DNA from: an uncultured Campylobacter sp.
GTDB lineage: Bacteria; Campylobacterota; Campylobacteria; Campylobacterales; Campylobacteraceae
Reading direction: 5' to 3'
DNA length: 64,000 nt
NCBI RefSeq assembly: GCF_937973075.1
Contig: NZ_CALBWL010000061.1
Coordinates: 1-64,000, forward strand
Shown: positions 34,916 through 43,627 of the stretch, piece after piece
Numbering within the stretch: the stretch's first letter is position 1
How the letters are laid out: each line of letters opens with the position of its first letter
Translations under genes and position numbers: made by a program
The notes under the pieces: generated by a model
Told to the model about the DNA's origin: nothing
Seen by the model: the letters and a program-made list of their open reading frames with translations, nothing else
Database searches by the model: none

Positions 34916-35442
34916 AATCCTCGCTGTCGCGCGGTTTTTCACTGGTAGGGCTTCGCCGCCGCCGAGGATAGAATTTTGGCCCGCTGCGGCGAGTGCGACT
35001 TAAAATAAACCCACGAGGGTAAATTTAGAGGGTTTTGAACCGCGCCGCCTTAGATAGAATTTTAAGCGGCGCAGGTAAAATTAGCGGTGCGATAAAATTT
35101 TAAGCGGTGCGGGCGCTTGCGGTAGCGCGCTAAATTTAAGAGGTGTAGTCCACGGCGCCGTGCAAAACAGAAGCTTTGATCGTTATCGTTTTGATCGGAC
35201 GTAAATTTAAACAGCGCCGCAAAGGGTCGCGACGCGATAAATTTAAACGATCAACGCCTCCGCCCCCCGCGGTTTTAAAATTTTAGCGAGGTAAAAGTTT
35301 AAATTGCTCGAGCAATATAAAAAGCGCCGCCGCATCGCCGCTAAGGCTTGAAATTTTGCCTACGTGCGCACGCACAGATCGCGCATTAAGGCGCTAAATT
35401 TTAAATAAAGCTTGAAAATTACTTTAAGATAAGAGGTTTGAG
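34916..35442. other. Non-coding gap where C. jejuni has an extra gene
   Basis: 527 bases with no plausible gene. C. jejuni has Cj0151c (a periplasmic protein) between the homologues of the two flanking genes, as I recall. I see no remnant of it here. The sequence is repetitive, with several AATTTAAGCGG / TAAATTTA words and GCGCCGC runs. Confidence 0.55.
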
Positions 35443-36648
35443 ATGTTTGACGAAATCCGTTTTTCAAAAATCGAGCGTTTGCCCAATTACGTTTTTGCCG
35501 AGGTCAATGCCATAAAAATGGCGGCGCGCAGAGCTGGCGAAGATATAATCGATTTTTCGATGGGCAATCCCGACGGCAGGACGCCGCAGCATATAATAGA
35601 CAAGCTTTGCGAAAGCGCGCAAAAGGACAAAACGCACGGCTACTCCGTAAGCCAGGGCATCTACAAGCTGCGACTTGCGTGCGCGAATTGGTACAAGCGC
35701 AAATACGGTGTGATCTTAGATCCGGAAAGCGAGATCGTCGCCGTGATGGGCTCTAAAGAGGGTTTCGTGCATCTAACAAGCGCGATCGTAAATCCGGGCG
35801 ATGTCGCGGTGGTGCCCGATCCTGCCTATCCGATCCACACTCAAGCCTTCATTATCGCAGGCGGTAACGTCGTTAAAATCCCGCTTGCCTATGATGAAAA
35901 TTTAAATTTTAATGAGAATAAATTTTTCATCGATCTGCAAAAAACCTTCGACGAGAGCATTCCGCGCCCAAAATACGTCGTCGTAAATTTCCCGCACAAC
36001 CCCACCACTGTCGTCGTGCAAAAAAGCTTCTACGAGCGGCTCGTGGCGATGGCGCGGCAGGAGCGGTTTTATATCATCAGCGACATCGCTTACGCGGAGA
36101 TCGCTTTCGATGATTACAAAACGCCGTCGATCTTTGAGGTTCAGGGCGCGAAGGACGTCGCAGTCGAGGCATACACTCTCTCTAAAACCTACAATATGGC
36201 GGGCTGGCGCGTAGGTTTTGTTAGCGGCAACAAAAAGCTCGTCGCCGCGCTTAAAAAGATCAAGTCGTGGTTTGATTACGGCATGTTTACGCCGATCCAA
36301 GTAGCCGCCACGATCGCGTTGGACGGGTCGCAGGAGTGCGTAGAGCAGATCCGCGCGAGCTATGAGAAGCGTAGAAATTTTTTGATTGACGCTTTTGCGG
36401 ACGCGGGCTGGCAGATCGCAAAACCTAGCGCGTCGATGTTTGCGTGGGCGAAATTACCGCCAGCGGCGGCTCATCTAAGAAGTATGGAGTTTTCCAAGCA
36501 GCTTCTTACCAAGGCGCGCGTCGCCGTAAGCCCGGGCGTTGGCTTTGGCGCGGCGGGAGACGATTACGTGCGGATCGCTTTTATCGAAAACGAAAACAGG
36601 ACCCGCCAGGCTGCTAGAAATATAAAAAAATATTTGAAAGAGATCTGA
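35443..36648 (+). CDS. PLP-dependent aminotransferase, AspC/AlaC type
   Basis: A 401-residue class I/II aminotransferase. The PLP-lysine motif is 'YTLSKTYNMAGWRVGFVSGN' (about 244-263), with 'NFPHNPTT' (near 184) binding the cofactor and 'SDIAYAEIAFDD' (near 212). The nearest relatives I can name are alanine/glutamate-pyruvate aminotransferases of the AlaC type and LL-diaminopimelate aminotransferases; substrate is uncertain. The stop overlaps the ATG of hom (TGATG), linking it to amino acid synthesis. Corresponds in position to Cj0150c. Confidence 0.9.
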   Translation: MFDEIRFSKIERLPNYVFAEVNAIKMAARRAGEDIIDFSMGNPDGRTPQHIIDKLCESAQKDKTHGYSVSQGIYKLRLACANWYKRKYGVILDPESEIVAVMGSKEGFVHLTSAIVNPGDVAVVPDPAYPIHTQAFIIAGGNVVKIPLAYDENLNFNENKFFIDLQKTFDESIPRPKYVVVNFPHNPTTVVVQKSFYERLVAMARQERFYIISDIAYAEIAFDDYKTPSIFEVQGAKDVAVEAYTLSKTYNMAGWRVGFVSGNKKLVAALKKIKSWFDYGMFTPIQVAATIALDGSQECVEQIRASYEKRRNFLIDAFADAGWQIAKPSASMFAWAKLPPAAAHLRSMEFSKQLLTKARVAVSPGVGFGAAGDDYVRIAFIENENRTRQAARNIKKYLKEI

Positions 36649-37916
36649 TGAAGGTAGCGATTTTAGGCGTCGGCACCGTAGGTAGCGAAGTTGCAAACAT
36701 TTTGATCAAAAACAAAGATATCATCCTTGCGCGCGCAGGCGTTAGCATAGAGCCCGTAATCGGGCTCGTGCGCGATACGAGCAAAAAAAGGGGCGTGCAA
36801 ATTCCGCTTAGCAGCGACGCACAAAGTATCATCGAGCGCGATGACATCGACGTTTTTGTAGAGCTTATGGGTGGGGTAGAAAAGCCCTACGAGATCGTAA
36901 GCGAAATTTTAAAGCGCAAAAAGGCGGTCGTTACAGCAAATAAGGCGCTTTTGGCTTATCATCGCTACAAGCTCCAGGCTTTGGCAGGCGATACGCCTTT
37001 TGGTTTTGAAGCGAGCGTAGCGGGCGGAATTCCGATTATCAAAACCCTGCGCGAGGGGCTAAGCGCCAATCGTATCGAAAAAATAATCGGCATCGTAAAC
37101 GGCACGAGCAACTTTATCCTTACGAATATGATGCAAAAAAACGAGAAATTTGAAGACGCGCTAAAGAGAGCTCAAGAGCTCGGATACGCCGAAGCCGATC
37201 CAAGCTTTGACATCGGTGGGTTCGACGCAGCGCATAAGCTTTTGATCTTAGCTAGCATCGCATACGGCGTGCACGGCGACCCCGAAGATATCCTAATAGA
37301 GGGGATCGAGGAGATCACGCAGGAGGATATCTATTTTGCGCGCGAATTTGACTTCATAATCAAGCTGCTTGCGGTAGCCAAGCGCGCGTGCGACAACAAA
37401 GTCGAGCTGCGCGTCCATCCTGCGCTCATTTCAAAAGATCAAATGCTTTCAAAAGTAGACGGCGTGATGAACGGCGTGAGCATCTACGGAGACTGTGTCG
37501 GCGAGAGTATGTATTACGGCCCCGGCGCGGGCGGAAGCGCTACGGCAAGTGCGGTTATAAGCGATCTTATCGACATCGCGCGCGATAATAAAAATCCAAT
37601 GCTCGGCTATAAAATTTTGCCGAGCGAAAATTTTATGCAAATTCTGCCGAGCGAGCAGATCCGCACGAAGTATTATTTCAGGCTGCGCGTGCGCGACGAG
37701 AAGGGCGTGCTGGCGAAGCTTACGAACATTATGAGCTTAAACGATCTTTCGATCGACAGCTTTTTGCAAAAGCCTAAGCTCAAAACGGACGAGGAGGTGA
37801 CGCTGTTTTTCACGACGCATACGTGCTGCGAGAAAGATATCAAGCGCGCAATAAGCGTGATTAGCGGCGAAAATTTTATCACGCAAAAGCCTTTTATGAT
37901 CAGGATCGAAAGCTAA
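36648..37916 (+). CDS. hom: Homoserine dehydrogenase
   Basis: A 422-residue monofunctional homoserine dehydrogenase of the threonine and methionine pathway. It has the NAD(P) loop 'LGVGTVGSEVANIL' at the start, 'VVTANKALLA' near 97, 'GFEASVAGGIPIIKTLREGL' near 121 and 'GYAEADPSFDIGGFDAAHKL' near 182. A C-terminal ACT domain (about 340-420) should mediate feedback by threonine. One base overlap with the aminotransferase and one base before yraN. Confidence 0.96.
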   Translation: MKVAILGVGTVGSEVANILIKNKDIILARAGVSIEPVIGLVRDTSKKRGVQIPLSSDAQSIIERDDIDVFVELMGGVEKPYEIVSEILKRKKAVVTANKALLAYHRYKLQALAGDTPFGFEASVAGGIPIIKTLREGLSANRIEKIIGIVNGTSNFILTNMMQKNEKFEDALKRAQELGYAEADPSFDIGGFDAAHKLLILASIAYGVHGDPEDILIEGIEEITQEDIYFAREFDFIIKLLAVAKRACDNKVELRVHPALISKDQMLSKVDGVMNGVSIYGDCVGESMYYGPGAGGSATASAVISDLIDIARDNKNPMLGYKILPSENFMQILPSEQIRTKYYFRLRVRDEKGVLAKLTNIMSLNDLSIDSFLQKPKLKTDEEVTLFFTTHTCCEKDIKRAISVISGENFITQKPFMIRIES

Positions 37917-37917
37917 C

Positions 37918-38256
37918 TTGAGCTTAAAAGAATATCTTTTCGGCTTTGCTTGCGAGGACTGTGCGGCGGAATTTTTACGCGGCGAAGGGTTTGAAATTTT
38001 AAAGCGAAATTTCCGCTGCCGCTTCGGCGAGATTGACATCGTCGCGCGCAAAGACGGGATTTTGCACTTCGTCGAGGTGAAGGCCACGAGCGGCGATTAC
38101 GACGCCGCAGAGCGCGTGACGGGCGTCAAGATGGCTAAAATTTTAAAGGCGGCGGAATTTTATCTGATGAGCTGCGATACGGACGAGCCGTGGCAGATCG
38201 ACGTCGTGGAAGTTTATCCAAAGCAGATAAAATTTATCGCCAACATATCTTTTTAA
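37918..38256 (+). CDS. UPF0102 (YraN) nuclease-fold protein
   Basis: A 112-residue protein of the UPF0102/YraN family. It has 'FACEDCAAEFLRGEGFEILKRNFRCRFGEIDIVARKDGILHFVEVKA', which contains the E..D..ExK pattern of the endonuclease fold. Function is unknown in bacteria. The start is TTG at 37918, two bases after the hom stop. Normal length for the family. Confidence 0.88.
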   Translation: MSLKEYLFGFACEDCAAEFLRGEGFEILKRNFRCRFGEIDIVARKDGILHFVEVKATSGDYDAAERVTGVKMAKILKAAEFYLMSCDTDEPWQIDVVEVYPKQIKFIANISF

Positions 38257-38291
38257 ATTAGAATTTTTATTATTTATTTAAGATAATGAAC

Positions 38292-38297
38292 TATAAT
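38292..38297 (+). promoter_or_regulatory. Likely -10 for trxA
   Basis: A perfect TATAAT 30 bases before the trxA ATG, in an AT-rich region. An AAGGAG ribosome site lies at about 38316-38321. Confidence 0.55.
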
Positions 38298-38326
38298 CCG
38301 CAGAATTTTAACACAAGGAGAACATT

Positions 38327-38641
38327 ATGGGGAAGTATATAGAGCTTACTTCGGAGAATTTCGACGTTACTAAAGAGGGTGTCGCGCTAGTCGATTTTTG
38401 GGCGCCTTGGTGCGGACCGTGCCGTATGATCGCCCCGATCATCGAGGAACTTGCGAACGATTACGACGGCAAGGCTAAAATTTGTAAAGTAAATACCGAC
38501 GAAGCGCAGGATCTTGCGGTGCAGTTCGGCGTTCGCTCGATCCCAACGATACTATTTTTCAAAGATGGCGAGCTAAAAGCTCAGCTCATCGGCGCGCAAT
38601 CCAAGCAGATTATAGCCGACAAGCTAAACTCGCTTCTGTAA
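38327..38641 (+). CDS. trxA: Thioredoxin
   Basis: A 104-residue thioredoxin with the active site WCGPC (residues 28-32 or so) after 'VALVDFWAPW', and the conserved cis-proline segment 'RSIPTILFFKDGE'. It reduces protein disulfides with electrons from TrxB, whose gene follows. It has its own promoter and a strong terminator. Confidence 0.98.
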   Translation: MGKYIELTSENFDVTKEGVALVDFWAPWCGPCRMIAPIIEELANDYDGKAKICKVNTDEAQDLAVQFGVRSIPTILFFKDGELKAQLIGAQSKQIIADKLNSLL

Positions 38642-38647
38642 ATTTCA

Positions 38648-38670
38648 AAAGGGCGGCTTTCGCCCTTTCT
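38648..38670 (+). terminator. Rho-independent terminator of trxA
   Basis: An 8-bp perfect stem AAAGGGCG / CGCCCTTT with a 5-base loop, ending in TTTCT, starts 6 bases after the trxA stop codon. Confidence 0.8.
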
Positions 38671-38751
38671 CCTCTCACTCATCGTTTTATTAATTAAACT
38701 CGTAAATTTAACGCTCGCGGCTTTACTTAATAAAATAATTAAGGAGAAAAA

Positions 38752-39696
38752 ATGTTAGATTTAGCAATTATCGGCGGCGGTCCTGCGGGGCTAGCGGCGG
38801 GGCTTTATGCTACAAGAGGCGGTTTAAAGGACGTCGTGATGTTTGAGATGGGGATGCCCGGCGGGCAGATCACCTCAAGCTCCGAGATGGAAAACTACCC
38901 GGGCGTCGCTGCGGTGACCGACGGGATGAGCTTTATGGCGCCTTGGCAGGAGCAGTGCTTTCGCTTCGGGCTGAAGCATGAGATGGTGCGCGTGCTGCGC
39001 GTTTTAAAAGATAGCGACGGAAATTTTACGATCTATCTTGAGGGCGATCAAACGCGTCGCACTCGCGCCGTTATCGTGGCTACCGGCTCTACTCCGCGCC
39101 GCGCGGGGATCGAGGGCGAGGATGAGTTCTTCGGTCGCGGCGTTAGCACCTGCGCGACCTGCGACGGATTTTTTTACAAAGGCAAAGAGGTTGCCGTCCT
39201 CGGCGGCGGCGATACGGCGCTAGAGGAGGCGCTGTATCTAGCTAAAATTTGCTCTAAAGTCTATCTGATCCACCGCAGGGACGAGTTTCGCGCCGCGCCT
39301 TCGACCGTGCAAAAGGTGCGCGAAAGTGAAAATATCGAGCTCATCACAAACGCGCTCGTAGAGCAGATAAAAGGCGATGCAAGCGGCGTAACTGGCGTCG
39401 TAGTCAAGGATAAAACAAGCGGCGCCGCGCGCGAGCTGCAGCTGCCTGGGATCTTCGTATTTGTGGGGCTTGACGTACGAAACGAGGTGCTAAAAGACGA
39501 AAGCGGCAAGTTTATCTGCGACGTCACGCCGGGCGGACAGGTCGCGGTAAATTTAAAGATGCAAACAAGCGTACACGGGCTATTCGCGGCGGGCGATATG
39601 AGACAGGATGCGCCTAAACAGGTCGTTTGCGCGGCAGGCGACGGCGCGGTTGCCGCACTTAGCGCGATTGCGTATCTGCAAGGACACGATAAATAA
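38752..39696 (+). CDS. trxB: Thioredoxin reductase
   Basis: A 314-residue flavoprotein that reduces thioredoxin with NADPH. It has the FAD motif 'IIGGGPAGLAAGLYATRGG' at the start and the redox pair CATC in 'STCATCDGFFYKGKEV' (near 134). The NADPH motif 'VLGGGDTALEEALYLA' and the terminal FAD segment 'GLFAAGDMRQDAPKQVVCAAGDGAVAA' follow. An AAGGAG ribosome site precedes the ATG. Separate from trxA by a terminator, so probably transcribed from its own promoter. Confidence 0.97.
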   Translation: MLDLAIIGGGPAGLAAGLYATRGGLKDVVMFEMGMPGGQITSSSEMENYPGVAAVTDGMSFMAPWQEQCFRFGLKHEMVRVLRVLKDSDGNFTIYLEGDQTRRTRAVIVATGSTPRRAGIEGEDEFFGRGVSTCATCDGFFYKGKEVAVLGGGDTALEEALYLAKICSKVYLIHRRDEFRAAPSTVQKVRESENIELITNALVEQIKGDASGVTGVVVKDKTSGAARELQLPGIFVFVGLDVRNEVLKDESGKFICDVTPGGQVAVNLKMQTSVHGLFAAGDMRQDAPKQVVCAAGDGAVAALSAIAYLQGHDK

Positions 39697-39722
39697 ACCT
39701 ATCTTCGGAGCAAAATTTCACG

Positions 39723-39756
39723 GCGCGGCGGGCAAAACTGCTTCCGCCGCGCTTTA
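39723..39756 (+). terminator. Terminator of trxB
   Basis: A perfect 9-bp GC-rich stem, GCGCGGCGG (39723-39731) with CCGCCGCGC (39744-39752), followed by TTTAAATTT, 26 bases after the trxB stop. Confidence 0.75.
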
Positions 39757-39798
39757 AATTTAAAACTTCACATAAAATTTTGAATGAAATTTTGATAT

Positions 39799-39840
39799 AA
39801 AAAAGCGGCTAAATTTTAAAATTTCATAAAATTTAGCCGC
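39799..39840 (-). terminator. Terminator of the broken lipoprotein gene
   Basis: A perfect 13-bp stem (GCGGCTAAATTTT at 39805-39817 with AAAATTTAGCCGC at 39828-39840). On the minus strand it is followed by six T (AAAAAA at 39799-39804 on the plus strand). It lies directly after the end of the minus-strand pseudogene. Confidence 0.78.
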
Positions 39841-39852
39841 GAGATGAGGCGC

Positions 39853-40580
39853 TTATTGCCTTTCGTAGAAGCCTGCTATGACATCTTTTGACTTCATTTT
39901 ATTCACGGGATCTTCTTTGCCATTCGTGATAAGTTTAAATTTATCAGACAGATTTACGCTTTTACCCTCATTTACGATAAAATTTAGCTCGATAGCAAGC
40001 TTTGATGATCCGCCTTCTTTATGTCCGAAGCTCGCGTCCAATTGTTCTGCGGTTATTTGCGAGTAATAAATGGCTGCTTTTAAGCGCTCCATAATAGAGT
40101 CTATGTAGATTTCTGTGTTGCTCTCTTTTAGTATCTCCCCTTTTAATTTGTCGTCACAATCGACCGACTTCCATTTCTCCTCAAAAATTCTATTTTGCCT
40201 TTGGTTTTTAAGCGCTTCTTGAAATTTAGCTTCGTTTAATTTGCAGTGTTCTTTTGCCAGCTTAAGCAAACCCTGCGCGTCGTAAGCCTTACCCTAATAA
40301 AAAGTCATAACCCTTTTTAAAGACGAGTCCAACATCTCTTGTTTATATGATTTAAGCCTCTGCTCTACATCCACGTCGCAGACCATCTTAACCGTTTTTA
40401 ATCCGCTATTTTCCTCTTTACTCCACGTGATATTTTTGCAGATTTTCGAACCTCGATCGCCGTACCGATACTCATAGATTCAAAATCTGGCAGAGTGTAG
40501 TTTTTCACAAGTCCCACATCGTCATCGCCGCATCCTGCAAAAATAAATGCCGCAAGTGCAGCGCCTAATGCGTATTTCAT
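39853..40580 (-). pseudogene. Broken lipoprotein gene
   Basis: The frame that begins at 40580 encodes a lipoprotein signal with lipobox FAGC at residues 14-17 and continues to about residue 48 (TAIEVRKS). There the coding sense jumps to another frame ('CKNITWSKEENSGLKTVKMVCDVD') near 40440. That frame runs to an in-frame TAG at about 40295 and then continues as GKAYDAQGLLKLAKEH to a natural stop at 39853. So one frameshift and one stop codon break a single protein of about 240 residues. The whole resembles a Campylobacter family of lipoproteins with a 'K(N/D)xxW' domain, of unknown role. The C-terminal 138 residues could still be read alone, but without export signal. Confidence 0.8.
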
Positions 40581-40731
40581 ACTCGCTCCTTCAAGAAAAG
40601 TTAACGAGCAATGCTACCCATCTCTGTTTAATAACGGATAAATTTAGAGCCGAAATTTGAGATAAATTCGTGAAGCACGTGGTTAAAAGCGTGAAAGATA
40701 AAATTTAAAGATGGAATTTTTAAAAGAATTC

Positions 40732-40828
40732 GGCGAGAGAGGGAGGGAATCGAACCCCCCGGAAAACGGTCAACCGCCCTCCTATCGGATTTGAAGTCCG
40801 CAGACGCCACCAGGTCGCCATCCTCTCC
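40732..40828 (-). tRNA. selC: tRNA-Sec (anticodon UCA)
   Basis: Read on the minus strand, the sequence opens GGAGAGGATGGCGACCTGG. It has the anticodon loop CTTCAAA (anticodon TCA at 40792-40794), a long variable arm built on CGGT/ACCG, and a T arm with GGGGG-TTCGATT-CCCTC. It ends CTCTCTC-G-CC. The length of about 97 bases, the UCA anticodon and the long variable arm identify tRNA-Sec. As I drew it, the last pairs of the acceptor stem are imperfect, so exact ends may shift by one base; the terminal CCA is not fully encoded (CCG). Confidence 0.87.
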
Positions 40829-40856
40829 AAATGCGGGAATTATAGCAAGATAAAAT

Positions 40857-43604
40857 TTATTTAGCTTTAAAGAGGCTAAATTTTAAGCCCTTTCGGCTCA
40901 TTATTAGCGACGGCAGGATTATGAGCGCGCCCAAAAGCAGCAGGCTCATCACCAGACATATCAGCAGGCCGAAGTAGATCGTAGGCCAGAAATTACTCAT
41001 CATCATCACGCTAAAGCCCAAAATGATCGCAAACGACGTATAATACATCGCGTATCCGATGCTTGCGTGGCTCGCTCGGATCGCCGCAGCCTCGTCGCCC
41101 AGGCGCGCAAACTCCCGCTTGTAGCGGTAGATGTAGTGGATGACGTCGTCAACGCCGATACCGATGCTAATCGCCGCTATCGTGATGCTCATAATATCTA
41201 GTGGAATGCCCGCAACCCCCATAATGCCGAAGCAGGCGCAAAGCGGGATCAAATTTACGACGATCGCGATAAGAGCGTATGAAAACGAGCGAAAGATGAT
41301 CACGAAAAGCACGAAAAGCACGAGCACGGTAATACCCAGAGTGCCTATCTGCGAGCTCATCAGGCTTTGAAGCATATTGTTATAAAGCACCATTATGCCG
41401 CTAATCTGCACCGTGACGTTATCATTGGCGAGCAGGGAGTTCAGATCGCGCTTAAGATCGGCTAGGAATTGCGCTCTGCGAAGATTCGGATCGCTATCTA
41501 TCGTGCGGATGCTAAAGTGCGCCTCGTTTGCCTCAATATTTACAAAGGGCGAAAGCACCAATTCGCGGTAGTTTGCGGGCATTTCAGAGTAGATCAAAGC
41601 AAGGCTTAGATCGTCCAGATCGCGCCCCTGATTAATCTGCTTGCCGAGCTTTAAAAGCGATGCGAGCGAGCTTACGTTGCCGATAAACTCATGCCCCGTG
41701 ACGTTTTTATCCTTCAAAAAATCATCTATTTTGCCGATGATACGCATCTTTTCGGAGGTGAACCAATACTGCGGCTTGTTTTCGTTGGCGGCGTATTCGG
41801 CTTCGAAATCGCCAAAATCGTCGCTCGCGGTGGAATTCTGCTCTAAATTTGCGGCGTGGGTTTGATCCGAATTTGCGGCGTCGCTTGGTTGTGTTGCCGC
41901 AGCGGAGTTTTGCTCGGAAAAATTTTGATCATTGAAATTTTGCGCGATAGAATTTTGCTGAGTAGAATTTGCAACAAAATTTTGTCCTGTGGGATTGGAA
42001 TTTTCGCCACTCTTAGAATTTGCGCTGCCGCTTGCGGAATTTTCGCTCTCGCTAGCGGGATCTGCGCTGCTCGCGCTTTTAAATTTAACGACGATATCAA
42101 GCGGGATCGTTCCGCCGAGATTTGTATCGATGACCTCCATACCTGCGCGGATGTCGGTGCTTTTTTTGAAGTAGCCGATGAAGCTATTTTCGACGCGCAG
42201 CTGCGAGATACCGTACAGCCCAAAGATCACCGCCGCAGCGCACACTCCATAGACCGCGCCTCTGCTACGCAGCGCCGTTTCGGCGCACCAAAGCGTAAAT
42301 TTAAAGTGCTGCTCGAAGCTGCGGTTATTGTGCGTGCGCGGCAGAAGCGACATAACCGCGCCGAATACTCCAAACGCCGTAACTAGCGAGATACTGATGC
42401 CTACGCTCATCATAATTCCCAGAGAAATTACGGGTTTTATATCGCAAAAAATTAGCGACATAAAGCCGATAACGGTCGTAAAGATCGCGAAAAAGCAGGG
42501 TCTTGCGCGTTCGCGAAGCACTGCGTAAACGAGCTGGCGCTGCGAAAATGCGTGAAAGCGCGCGCTAAACTCGCGGTAGGCGACGATTAGGTGGATACAG
42601 ACCGAAACCGTGATGATGAGCTGAAGCGCTATAAAATTTGAGCTAATCACCGTGACCTCAAAGCTCAAAAAGCCGAATAATCCCGCTGCGAGCACGACCG
42701 AATACGCGCAGATGATAAGCGGCAGTAGGATAAATTTGGCCTGTCTAAAAAAGAGCCAAAAGCAAGCTAGCAGAAGCACCAAAGCGCCGAGTCCGTAGGT
42801 CGCCAGATCCGAGCGGACGTAGCCTACCATATCGTCTGCGATCATATTCAGTCCGCCTAGAAACAATCGGTCGCCCGCGAATTCCTTCTCAAAGCCCGCG
42901 ATCAGCGCGCGCAAAGCCATGATATCGCGGTGATCCTTTTCGCGTAGTTCGTCGCGGTAGGATTTAAAATTTTGCTCCGCAACTTTAAGCGTGTCTTTGA
43001 GCTCTGAAATTTGAGCCCCCGAGCGGTTGCCCTCGTGCTCCGCTTGCTCTAGAGCGCTTTTAGCTCCGTCTCTTAGGCGCAAAAGCTCCTCGTAGCGGGT
43101 CTGCGGTTTTAAATTTATCAAAATTGCGGTAGTGCGAAAATCGGCGCTTACTAAATTTGACGCGTAAAAGGGGCTCGTGGCAAACTCGCGTCTAGCCGCA
43201 GTTAAATTTACGTCCGCGTCGGTAAGAGTGGGTATGTGCTTAAGCAGCTCGCTCATGCCGCCACCTTTGTTTAGCAAAAGCGGTACGTTCGTGATGTCCG
43301 TGACGCTAGCGACGAAATCAAGCTTGGAAAAAGCCGCGTCCATCTGCGCTATTTTGCGGATCGTCTCGGGCGCTAAAAGATCGCCAGCGGGAGTGTATGC
43401 AAGCACCAAGAAATTTGGCGTTTCGTAGCGTTTAGATACTTCGCGCCAAATTTGAAGGTCTTTGTCATTGTCTAGTAGAAGCGTCTGGCTTGAAGCGTCG
43501 ATCTCAAGCTTTGTGGAGTAATATCCGAAAAACAGCGCCAGCGCCGTAAAAAGCGCAAGCGTGATTTTCGGAAACGCGACGATTAAGCGAAAAATTTTTT
43601 TCAA
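40857..43604 (-). CDS. RND superfamily transporter (HAE3/MmpL-like)
   Basis: A 915-residue inner-membrane protein of the RND superfamily with two similar halves. Each half has a membrane helix, a large periplasmic domain and a bundle of five or six helices (first bundle about 260-420, second about 740-900). The signature 'ISIGIGVDDVIHYIYRYKRE' (near 810) is typical of this class. The second periplasmic domain carries a low-complexity insert of about 85 residues (513-598). It follows mlaC and mlaA, as Cj1373 follows Cj1372 and Cj1371, so it probably works in lipid transport between membranes. Start is TTG at 43604, preceded by AAAAGAG. Confidence 0.88.
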   Translation of the reverse strand: MKKIFRLIVAFPKITLALFTALALFFGYYSTKLEIDASSQTLLLDNDKDLQIWREVSKRYETPNFLVLAYTPAGDLLAPETIRKIAQMDAAFSKLDFVASVTDITNVPLLLNKGGGMSELLKHIPTLTDADVNLTAARREFATSPFYASNLVSADFRTTAILINLKPQTRYEELLRLRDGAKSALEQAEHEGNRSGAQISELKDTLKVAEQNFKSYRDELREKDHRDIMALRALIAGFEKEFAGDRLFLGGLNMIADDMVGYVRSDLATYGLGALVLLLACFWLFFRQAKFILLPLIICAYSVVLAAGLFGFLSFEVTVISSNFIALQLIITVSVCIHLIVAYREFSARFHAFSQRQLVYAVLRERARPCFFAIFTTVIGFMSLIFCDIKPVISLGIMMSVGISISLVTAFGVFGAVMSLLPRTHNNRSFEQHFKFTLWCAETALRSRGAVYGVCAAAVIFGLYGISQLRVENSFIGYFKKSTDIRAGMEVIDTNLGGTIPLDIVVKFKSASSADPASESENSASGSANSKSGENSNPTGQNFVANSTQQNSIAQNFNDQNFSEQNSAAATQPSDAANSDQTHAANLEQNSTASDDFGDFEAEYAANENKPQYWFTSEKMRIIGKIDDFLKDKNVTGHEFIGNVSSLASLLKLGKQINQGRDLDDLSLALIYSEMPANYRELVLSPFVNIEANEAHFSIRTIDSDPNLRRAQFLADLKRDLNSLLANDNVTVQISGIMVLYNNMLQSLMSSQIGTLGITVLVLFVLFVIIFRSFSYALIAIVVNLIPLCACFGIMGVAGIPLDIMSITIAAISIGIGVDDVIHYIYRYKREFARLGDEAAAIRASHASIGYAMYYTSFAIILGFSVMMMSNFWPTIYFGLLICLVMSLLLLGALIILPSLIMSRKGLKFSLFKAK
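41833..42042. repeat. RAATTY array inside the RND gene
   Basis: Eleven RAATTY hexamers in 210 bases (41833, 41845, 41869, 41920, 41935, 41950, 41965, 41977, 41998, 42016, 42037). Four of them are exactly 15 bases apart. The protein here reads as QNF/QNS repeats every five residues. Confidence 0.85.
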
Positions 43605-43627
43605 ATACCGCTCTTTTAGGCGCGCTG

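Noticed and set aside
39723..39840. Attachment site or transposon end from paired hairpins
   Set aside because: The two hairpins have distinct sequences and each fits as a terminator for the gene that ends beside it.
41856..42386. A 176-codon plus-strand frame opposite the RND gene
   Set aside because: It is the mirror of the low-complexity insert and of the well-supported minus-strand RND gene.
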